A stretch of 64,000 nucleotides of DNA from Liolophura sinensis (Eukaryota; Mollusca; Polyplacophora; Chitonida; Chitonidae): assembly GCF_032854445.1 (NCBI RefSeq), contig NC_088304.1, forward strand, positions 6,275,704-6,339,703. The letters run 5' to 3'. Made by a program: the position numbers and the translations under genes. How positions within the stretch are numbered: the first letter of the stretch is position 1; each line of letters starts with the position of its first letter. This document shows, piece after piece, positions 56,181 through 64,000 of the stretch. The notes under the pieces were generated by a model, which saw only the letters and a program-made list of their open reading frames with translations, was not told the origin of the DNA and ran no database searches.

Positions 56181-56891
56181 AGTGATGTTTTAGTAGACGT
56201 CACTAGTGTGACTTAACATTTACATAAAAGCAATGCAAAGGGACCAGGTCTCGGGGACAATTGTTAAGCCCTAGTTCGTAAAGAACAGAAAGATTATTCC
56301 CTTTGAGCGTAAAATTCTATTGTTCTGAGCACGGCATGAAATGCTCGATTTTGAAATCCGTCAATTTACATGTCACATAAACAGAGAGAGCAAAATGAAC
56401 ACTGTGACATCAACATCGATCTAATAAAAACACTTTCCCTCTCACCATTTGTTTTGCATGCAATGATGGTGGATTGCGGGTTGCTCTGAATTTAATCTCC
56501 CAGCTAACCAATTAAAGTTACGAGGGTTTGCCGACAGTTAAAGAAAAGCCTGATAGACCTGTGACCAACCCTGACCTATAGCGCCAAGCTGACAGCAAAT
56601 TTAACAGTAGCCGATGTAAAAATGTCTCACTCAGAATAATTATTAAACTGGCTGTCAATTTAACGATAACAGATGTAAACTCACAACTAGCCCTCAGTTT
56701 GATGGTAAACAAATATAAAAATGTGCCTCACCGAGAAATTGGTTTCAAATAACCGTTTAACGGACACGGGTGTATAGCCAGGTGGCAAACCAATTTGTAT
56801 TTAAGATCACCCTTAATCCGTAGTGGCTGTTTATATAAGGTGGACCAGTGTGAGACTGAACTGCCGTTACAGCATGTTTACCGCACTTTAA

Positions 56892-57125
56892 TTGCCATTT
56901 CCAATCTTCTTACAAGGACGTTCATTTTTATTAACAATAGCAAGAACACTTGTTTCAAGAAGCAACAGGCTAAAATCCAAAAAGGAAATGCGCAAGGAAC
57001 AGCTACTTATAAGAAAAGTCATAAGAAAAGCAATAGGGAAACATCCTTTCGACGCCAAAATCTTCTCAAACATCCATGCAGACAGACAATTCATAATGAA
57101 ATCTGGCGTGTATTCCCACCTGTGA
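56892..57125 (+). CDS. Candidate basic-protein exon, unidentified
   Basis: After a pyrimidine-rich acceptor-like CCAATCTTCTTACAAG (end about 56920) the plus-strand frame reads RSFLLTIARTLVSRSNRLKS, KKEMRKEQLLIRKVIRKAIG, KHPFDAKIFSNIHADRQFIM, KSGVYSHL, then TGA. It is Lys/Arg-rich and helical-looking in the middle. The segment is also open in another plus frame (124 codons) and on the minus strand (86 codons), which weakens the call. No family recognised. Confidence 0.18.
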   Translation: MPFPIFLQGRSFLLTIARTLVSRSNRLKSKKEMRKEQLLIRKVIRKAIGKHPFDAKIFSNIHADRQFIMKSGVYSHL

Positions 57126-57174
57126 AACCAGGTACCGCCACAGAACATGGAGAAAATGTCTTACACTAATTCTG

Positions 57175-57640
57175 AAAACACATAATTGTGAGTTTGTGAG
57201 AACAGGAAGTGACGGTGAACGCGCAATGCAGCTGAACGATTCAAGGGACGCAACCGTATTAGAGTGAGGGAAATCCAAAGCAGATGGAGTTATGTACCTT
57301 TATCTATGTACATTAAATGATCTTCCCTTCAGATACAAAAGTTCATTGCTTTGCTTCGTCGAGTTCGTGTGTTTGCTTCTGTGTATTTCCGGGCATCAGA
57401 ACTTGCGTGCAATCATATAACTAAAGATACTTTCCTGATATTTTGCTCCAATAATATTATGTCCAGCCCCAGAGCCCGCTGGGGTTATTCATAATGGAAA
57501 ACCAGACGGCATGCTTCAGAACCATGTGCCTTTGGTAAAAAATTGATCAAGAAAATCACAGGACGCACAGTTTCTCGCCAGAAGAGACCTAATCAGACGG
57601 CCTCACAAGGAAGTGATGCGAGGTCATTTATGCGAGAATA
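57175..57640. other. Nothing recognised
   Basis: No gene or repeat identified. Confidence 0.4.
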
Positions 57641-57642
57641 CG

Positions 57643-57795
57643 ATTTATTTGATTTATTTATCTTATTGTTGTTTTACGCGGTACTCAAGAATATTTCACC
57701 TGTACCTGCGGCCAGCATTATGGTGGGAGGAAACCGGGCAGAGCCCGGTGGAAACCCACGACCATCCGCAGGTTGCTGGAAGACCTTCTCGCGAC
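57643..57795 (-). mobile_element. SINE-A copy, head-truncated
   Basis: GTTTTACGCGGTACTCAAGA, GCGGCCAGCATTATGGTGGG, AGGAAACCGGGCAGAGCCC, CGACCATCCGCAGGTTGCTG and GAAGACCTTC. Well conserved, ends before the tRNA-like head. Confidence 0.87.
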
Positions 57796-57799
57796 TATA

Positions 57800-58385
57800 C
57801 GAGTTCTGTCCACAAGTTCTTTTTGAAAAGTATAACTTCTCTCATACATAAAATATCCTCTTCAAACTGATCTGGCCGTAATGGTGTCTGGTATGAAAGA
57901 CGCTTAATGAATTTCGATGTTGCCATTTATTTTTGTCTTTCAGCATCGGTGTTTGCCGGTAGGTTTACGATCATGGACTCGAAAACATTACAATGGAAAG
58001 GGTTGTCTAAACAACAAAAATCTCTAATCCAACCTTAATTCAAAATCGCTCATACATGATATATCCACCAAGACTTTTAAAGTGCTGGGTTTACTTAACA
58101 TAACAAATAATAAATTCCTCTTTAGACTTTGTTCTACGTAGAGTCAGATTTCACCTATAGACAGATTACACAAAGTAACCAGATTTACTACTAGGCTAAT
58201 TTCACTTAGACAGACAGTACCTGTGAACGGATTTCACCTATTGATAGGTCTTACGTGTGATCATCTTTCGCCAACCCACAGATTTCATGTTCGCCAGATT
58301 CCGCGTCACACGTAACTTAAAATTGTTAGAATTTACATGTACCCAAATCCCCAATGTTGGACAAACTTCATACAAAGAACATATT
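57800..58385. other. No supported gene; loose ATTTCACC phrases
   Basis: CAGATTTCACCTATAGACAG, GGATTTCACCTATTGATAGG and CAGATTTCATG recur irregularly between 58140 and 58300 and look like decayed outliers of the 25-bp array that follows. Confidence 0.45.
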
Positions 58386-58485
58386 CAGATTTCACTTACA
58401 CGTTCATTGTCAAATTTCATTTGTACATTCGTTGTGAGATTTCATGTGAAAGTTTATTGACAGATTTCACGTGCACATTCGTTGT
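58386..58485. repeat. 25-bp tandem repeat, 4 copies
   Basis: CAGATTTCACTTACACGTTC followed by ATTGT; unit starts at 58386, 58411, 58436 and 58461. Confidence 0.85.
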
Positions 58486-58828
58486 CGGTTTCCATGAGCT
58501 AATACAGATCCCGTATTTTCAAGTTATATTGGCACGTTTATGGTTTGGTTTATTAATACTCAGAGCCAACAGGCCAGGAGCCCACTTACAGGTCTGATAA
58601 CAGGATTCTCATATAGAGTAACAGAAGTGTATAATTCACATAAGTAGAGCTGGTAAATATAAAATACAATTTTTGTTCAAAGACAGTGTAAACACAGGTA
58701 AACATATGATGTAATTCCTAATACAGAAATGTTACAAGCCTACGTGTAAACATAGGTGAATATATAAAACTATTTTTACTGAAATTTTATTGAAGAAAAA
58801 ATTTCTATGGAATGATTAGAACTCAGGT

Positions 58829-59545
58829 CATAATAGGAATTCATGGCTCGAGGGAAAAAGAATGTTTTCGAGCGTTGATTCTAGCTGACGCAGGCAGGAA
58901 AGTTGCCGTTTGTCGTAAGGCCCGGGCAGGAACTGTACTAGGTAAGGCGAGTCAACGATAGAGTGAACACATTTGTGTAAGAACTTTAAATCGTCAGCTC
59001 TGCGGCGATCAGATAGTGTGGGCAGCTGAAAATGCTTACACATAGCTTTGTATTTTTCAGAGGAGTAAGCGTTATAGTTATAGATCTATAGTTTTAGAAA
59101 ATAGATATTTGATGAACTTTTTATGAACGGACTCTAACTTGTCTAAGCGATATTGTTGGGTGGGGGGGCCATGTAATTGAACCATACTCCAAGTTGGAGC
59201 GAACTAAAGATCTGTACAGGGATATAAGTGACTTGGTTTTTGTAAAAGAAATGCACGATCGCTTGAGAAAACCAAGCATTTATAACCTTTTCTAACGGTA
59301 TTGGTGGCATGTACTCTAAAGTTCAGATTACTGGTTAATGTTATCCCAAGATCTTTCACAGTCTCAACTCTTTCAAGTGCATGTCCCTCTATGCTATAAT
59401 CGGATATAATTTTGTTGGTCTTACTATTATTATTTTTGTTAACTTAAGCTGCCAAACTGAACACAGCAGTTTGTTAAACGTGCAAGGTCATCCAGTAATA
59501 GCTCACATTCTTGCCAGGAACGCACTTGTTTGTTGAGGAATGCCC
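58829..59545 (-). pseudogene. Broken C-terminal part of a non-LTR retrotransposon reverse transcriptase
   Basis: Minus-strand fragments, in order: about 59545-59443, SWQECELLLDDLARLTNCC (follows the catalytic region in such enzymes); 59440-59275, SKTNKIISDYSIEGHALERV and ETVKDLGITLTSNLNFRVHA; after a one-base frameshift near 59275, RSLVRSNLEYGSITW, the classic thumb motif LVRSxLEYxSxxW of non-LTR polymerases; after further shifts near 59200-59085, SDRRRADDLKFLHKCVHSIV and the C-terminus, stop at 58829. At least three frame breaks make it nonfunctional. The catalytic YxDD box is not in the fragment. It looks CR1/Jockey-like, but the clade is not determinable by eye. This is the only recognisable LINE debris in the window. 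Confidence 0.72.
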
Positions 59546-59546
59546 C

Positions 59547-59880
59547 TTTATCAGAAAGAAAGGCATAAGCCGGCAAAGCACTTTGAGGCGTAGATATACT
59601 ATACATGCATATCTTACTTTTCAATGTTTTTACTACGTTAAATTCTGTCTACCCGAACCCTAAAGGGAAGTTAATAACGCAGTCATCCTTGAACTCCCAA
59701 CTATCAGCATGTAATTTATGTCCGTTTATCAGAAGGAAAAACAGAAGTACGTAAAGTATATGTTGACGTATTATACCTGCAAATCTTATTTTCCATTGTT
59801 TTTACTCTGTATAATTCTGTGTATCCGAGACCTACAGGGAAGTTAACGCTGTCGTAGTTGAAGTCTCATCCGTCAACGTG
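59547..59880. repeat. 178-bp diverged tandem duplication
   Basis: TTTATCAGAAAGAAAG (59547) and TTTATCAGAAGGAAAA (59725) start two units sharing ATGTTTTTACT/TTGTTTTTACT, AAATTCTGTCTACCCGAACC versus TAATTCTGTGTATCCGAGAC, and AGGGAAGTTAA. It adjoins the retrotransposon fragment and may include its former 5' flank. Confidence 0.6.
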
Positions 59881-59920
59881 TGTGGGGCTGCGCTCTGACA
59901 CTTTTCAAACCAACCAGCGC

Positions 59921-60150
59921 CTCGAAATGACCCAGAAACCTCTCACCAATGCGGTCGATGTGAGTCCAAGTGCAGTTCGTGCATGACTTCCTCTCCAGTT
60001 CTACGTATGAAAGTCTTCCAGCAATCTGTGGACGGTTGTGTGTTTCCCCCAGCCACTGCCTGGTTTCCTGAAAGCATAATAATGGCCGCCGTCGTATAAG
60101 CGAAATATTCTTGAGTGTACGGCGTAAAACATCAATCAAATTAATAAATA
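59921..60150 (+). mobile_element. SINE-A copy, near full length, plus orientation
   Basis: AATGACCCAGAAACCTCTCA, CCAATGCGGTCGATGTGAGT, CCTCTCCAGTTCTACGTATG, AATGGCCGCCGTCGTATAAG and ATATTCTTGAGTGTACGGCG with ATCAATCAAATTAATAAATAA. Confidence 0.85.
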
Positions 60151-60249
60151 AGTTTTCATTTTGAGAAAATAAAATGTAGTCAAATGCTTCTTTTCTAAGG
60201 TGGGCTTTATGTACCATGCACTTAGATGTAAATGAGGTCAAGACAAGAG

Positions 60250-60465
60250 GTAGTTTATGAACACAAGTAGACATGAACAGAAGCAGACATGAACTGAAGC
60301 TGAAATGAACAGAAGTAGACATGAACAGAAGCTGACATGAACAGAAGTAGACATGAACAGTAGACATGAACAGAAGCCGACATGAACAGAAGCCGACATG
60401 AACAGAAGCCGACATGAACAGAAGTATACATGAACAGAAGTAGACATGAACAGAAGCCGACATGC
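60250..60465. repeat. 16-bp minisatellite, about 13 copies
   Basis: Unit GACATGAACAGAAGCT or GACATGAACAGAAGTA. A shortened unit lies near 60360. The 196-, 86- and 69-codon minus-strand frames with FCSC/LLFMS repeats arise from reading 16-bp units successively in three frames. Confidence 0.95.
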
Positions 60466-60469
60466 AATA

Positions 60470-61570
60470 AACCTGACGCTTTCTGCGGTTTTCTTTCCTT
60501 TATATTTTCTGTCAAATTAAGAGACTGTCATGGTCCACTAAGTAAACCCGACAAACAAGATAATTAAATACTACTTATTCCCTCACGATGTCGCCCAAAA
60601 GCTTTTATATTTATATACTTGTATGTGCTCATTCACGCTTTGGTGGACGATAAACCAGTCTTCTTGTATAACAACACTAGATTTCACCCAGGAAGCACTT
60701 TCATCTGGTCAAAAGTGTACCCAACTTTGAGTAGTGAGATTTTCATTCCAGAACCTGTTCAGATATTGCGTCATTACAGATTGTCATTCACTGAGGGTGG
60801 GATGTTGGGGATCGGGATAGGTGGGGATAGGGGTGGTGGTGGTGGTATCTATTGTTTAAAGAAAGCGTCACGATCCAGGGGCTAAAACCCAGTCTGAGGA
60901 ATGAATGAGGTTAACACATAAAAAACTGATCTAATTTCTTTGTTTGCTTTTTTCTCATGTTCTTTTTATTAATTAGAACGGCTTCCTTTATCATACTAGA
61001 GCTAGTCTCTATATTATATTGCTATACATAGGTTGTTTCCTTTCTAATGCTGTACATCGTGTATCTTGTAGGTTTTGAATGTATAGTACCTGCTCTAAAC
61101 CGGTCTACTGTTGTCTTCCAACATCTCATACAAAAGGGACACCCTATCAGATCTCTTTTCTTATAAAGACCACACAAATAAACAGTGAGATGTCAAGTCA
61201 CCCATATGAGCATCCCAGTATTTTAAGTGAACATCTTATTTACAACACCAGGTTCCAACCCTAAAGAGATTTATTATCGTACTCCCCAGCTCGTACAGCA
61301 GAGGTTAATAACCCAGACCAGTTATTGACATACATAGCATACATGTCCGCAGCAGAGGTAATTCAGGAAAGCTAACTTTCTAACCAACAAAGCCTGTATT
61401 TCGGTTGCCTTTGTTTTACCCATGAAACATATTCTTCAGAGGGTGGGCATAACGACTACAATAGTTGATTGTGTCTTAAAACATGGGCCCCGGGGTTTCG
61501 GGGGGAGGCTGACTTGATGAATTTATAACGCAATGCAATATATTGTATGACCTGGCCAAATATAGACCTA
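60470..61570. other. No supported gene
   Basis: An 88-codon plus-strand frame at 60619-60885 starts plausibly (HALVDDKPVFLYNNTRFHPG) but ends in a G-rich low-complexity stretch and shows no known motif. Confidence 0.45.
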
Positions 61571-61574
61571 CTGT

Positions 61575-61765
61575 ACGATCGGGTGTTAGTACAGAACGGG
61601 ACGTTACGTAAGTCAGGTGTCAGTACTGGACGGGACGTTAGGTAAGTCAGGTGTCAGTTCTGGGCGGGACGTTACATAATTCAGAGTCAGTATTGGACGG
61701 GAAGTTACGTAGGCTAAGCCAGGTGTCAATACTGGACGGGACGTTATGTAAGATCGGTGTGCTAT
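61575..61765. repeat. About 34-bp tandem repeat, 5 imperfect copies
   Basis: CAGTACTGGACGGGACGTTA, CGTAAGTCAGGTGT repeats with small indels; CGGGACGTTA-type cores lie at about 61598, 61631, 61664, 61698 and 61738. Confidence 0.85.
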
Positions 61766-61769
61766 CAGC

Positions 61770-63005
61770 AGGCAGGGTCGTGGAATGATAAAAATAGACA
61801 GAATGCGACATTAAACCCTGAAAACAAAGAAACAAAGAAACACACCACAGAATTGTATCTAAACATACTGATACATTTGTTTTTTTTTTAAATTCAAGTG
61901 TAAAAAGATTGAACAATTTTTAAGTGTAAAACTTTTTTTTCAAATTAGGGTGTCACAAAATTGTTATTCAATATTATTGTTCACAGACCACTTTATTCCA
62001 TTACATTGAAGGTCATATCAAACGTTAGATGTCTGTATCACCTTCATTGGAGACATTGAAAACAGCCTCCCAGTAGTAAAATTATTCAAATTATTTTAAC
62101 GATGTCAGTTTAATAGACAAAAACTGGAATTTCTGATGTCACTACGCACCCATCCATTACAACCCGATTCGACGTGACGTCAGTTTATCGTGTCATGTAA
62201 TATCAGAGACGTATTGGGTATCGAGTAATATAGTATATTACTTAACAATGCCCACTCAAATATTAGGAAATTACATCTATAAACCGGAGGTAAGTAAGTA
62301 AGTAAACAGAGAACTGGTGTTACTTCCCTGGAAAAATGCAGGCTCGTACATTTATCAGTGTATTACACGCACAGTTTAGGAGATATGCCTATCCCTTTGC
62401 ATAAACTGATTTCCGGATTTATGAAGATTTCTTCACAATTAAACAGGGAAGTTTACGTTTACTGGAAACGCCTTCATCAGCTACGATTATTTGTGTCAGT
62501 GATGGTTTTATCATGATATTGTTTTCATAGAAACTTTCAAACACATTTGTCGTGAAGTAAAAAGATGAACAAAAAGCTGGTTTATTTGTGAATTTTCTCG
62601 TCTAATTCCACTGCCCTGATACGTTCAGCCTGATAGTTGTGAAAGAGCACATGTTTCACGGCAGTAAATGAGTCCTAGGTGAACAAACTAACATCCTTTT
62701 GTGTAAAAAGTAAGTATAACTTGAAAATAAATACACGACAGGCCTGTATCTTAACGCGATAAAAAGTGAACAATATCTCTTTGTCTAAGTGAATATTTGA
62801 AACAAATTTTTTTGAAATTTCAATAAAGTTGTTTGACTCTGTACCGTACATTCTTCCTGTTATGCTGGAATCATTGTTACTAAACATTGAGTGAAATTGA
62901 ATCAGAAAAAATAATTTATTTATTAGATTATTGCTAAACGCCATAGTGAGGAATTTTTTACTTAACGATAACGAGCAAGAGTAATATCAAATTCCCAAAA
63001 TAACC
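61770..63005. other. No supported gene
   Basis: AT-rich; TGACGTCAG near 62175. 89-codon minus-strand frames at 61647-61916 (partly in the 34-bp array) and 62675-62944 lack motifs. Confidence 0.5.
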
Positions 63006-63009
63006 TTTC

Positions 63010-63180
63010 ACACAAACGACAAAAGAACTAAAAAAGTATGTGAAGTACGAAATTAGAGAAAGAGAAACAATCAACAGATTTCAAAAGATGGTGAAAAGAC
63101 GCTAGGTACGTTCAAGGCCAGTGCGTGAAATCAGTAGTCAAATCGTGTACCATGTTATTGAATGTGTTGTCTATGAAAAA
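63010..63180 (+). repeat. Dispersed repeat DR1, 5' half, abutting the 75-bp array
   Basis: AAAGAACTAAAAAAGTATGT, ATCAACAGATTTCAAAAGAT, GCGTGAAATCAGTAGTCAAA and TGTACCATGTTATTGAATGT correspond to the DR1 segment before the TTGCGCTTTGATTGC block. The match stops where the array begins. Confidence 0.6.
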
Positions 63181-63188
63181 ATATGTAA

Positions 63189-64000
63189 AGCACCTGACAA
63201 ACCTTCTGACATAATGATGACAGCGGTATGCAACTGTGGGAATTTATCACACCTTGTCCTGCAGGTACCTGACAATCCTCCTGACATAATGATGACACCG
63301 GTATGCAATTGTGGGAATCGATAACACCTTGTTCTGCAGGTACCTGACAAACTTCCTGACATAATGATGACACCGGTATGCAACTGTGGTAATCCATCAC
63401 ACCTTGTCCTGCATGTACCTGACAAACCTCCTGACATAATGATGACACAGGTATGCAACTGTGGTAATCCATCACACCTTGTTGTGCAGGTACCTGACAA
63501 ACCTCAAAACATAATGATGACAGCGGTATGCAACTGTGGGAATCGATCACACCTTGTTGTGCAGGTACCTGACAAACCTCCTGACATAATGATGACACCG
63601 GTATGCAATTGTGGGAATCGATCACACCTTGTCCTGCAGGTACCTGACAAACCTCCTGACATAATGATGACAGCGGTATGCAACTGTGGGAATCGATCAC
63701 ACCTTGTCCTGCAGGTACCTGACAATCCTCCAAACATAATAATGACACCGGTATGCAATTGTGGGAATCGATCACACCTTGTCCTGCAGGTACCTGACAA
63801 TCCTCAAAACATAATAATGACAGCGGTATGCAATTGTGGGAATCGATCACACCTTGTCCTGCAGGTACCTGACAAACCTCAAAACATAATAATGACACCG
63901 GTATGCAATTGTGGGAATCGATCACACCTTGTCCTGCAGGTACCTGACAATCCTCCAAACATAATAATGACACTGGTATGCAACTGTGGTAATCCATCAC
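63189..64000. repeat. 75-bp minisatellite, about 11 copies, continuing past the right edge
   Basis: Unit: GGTACCTGACAAACCTCCTG, ACATAATGATGACACCGGTA, TGCAACTGTGGGAATCGATC, ACACCTTGTCCTGCA. GGTACC recurs at 63264, 63339 and onward every 75 bases (25 codons). It is open on the minus strand for 281 codons (unit CQVPAGQGVIDSHNCIPVSL plus five residues) and on the plus strand from 63325 to the edge (unit VPDKPPDIMMTPVCNCGNRS plus HLVLQ). Unit-to-unit changes in the plus frame are mostly amino-acid-changing (PPD/PQN/PPN, A/P/Q/L, R/P, M/I), so purifying selection on a protein is not evident. Confidence 0.95.

Noticed and set aside
59873-60463. 196-codon Cys/Ser/Phe-rich minus-strand frame
   Set aside because: Runs through the 16-bp minisatellite and then through a SINE-A copy; not a protein gene.

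Overview
The window looks like mollusc nuclear DNA, probably bivalve or gastropod. It is AT-rich and has no compact operons or ribosome-binding-site structure. It carries many copies of a tRNA-derived SINE whose tail (TTGAGTACGGCGTAAAACACC followed by a short ATAA-type repeat) I recognise as typical of molluscan genomes. A second molluscan-type SINE (GTGA-ended, with a tRNA-like head) is present in two copies that still have perfect target-site duplications. The organism call rests on these repeats, not on any gene.

Most of the sequence is intergenic or intronic. Layout: 0-5.4 kb has a partial GRF-zinc-finger-like ORF at the left edge, several SINEs and a 43-bp minisatellite. 5.4-12 kb has short tandem arrays, a credible minus-strand first exon with a signal peptide, TATA box and splice donor (10.1 kb) with a possible last exon and poly(A) signal (9.1-9.3 kb), and a MITE-like element (11.6 kb). 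12-19.7 kb is SINEs and low-copy dispersed repeats plus a GC-richer coding-like patch at 14.1-14.5 kb. 19.7-21.3 kb is a 1.6-kb array of 30-bp units, nearly all carrying the E-box CACGTG. 23-27.3 kb holds several minus-strand candidate exons that may belong to one gene. 28-36 kb is dominated by a dispersed repeat (DR1), including a near-identical inverted pair 7 kb apart, and by arrays of 41 and 81 bp. 36-47 kb has a 36-bp array interrupted by a SINE and a 22-bp ATTGG/GATAA array. 47-55 kb has a perfect 50-bp inverted repeat, an 82-bp dimeric array, a 63-bp array and a 205-bp AC/AT/GT palindrome. 55-64 kb has a CRE-rich promoter-like patch, a broken non-LTR reverse-transcriptase fragment, more SINEs, and a 75-bp array running off the right edge.

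No complete protein-coding gene can be assembled with confidence. Long reading frames at 33.1, 41.5, 53.5, 60.3 and 63.2-64 kb are by-products of tandem arrays (usually with periods divisible by three) and should not be read as genes without transcript evidence. All gene calls here are candidate exons with stated doubts. Names DR1, DR2, DR3, SINE-A, SINE-B and SINE-C are labels used only within this annotation.
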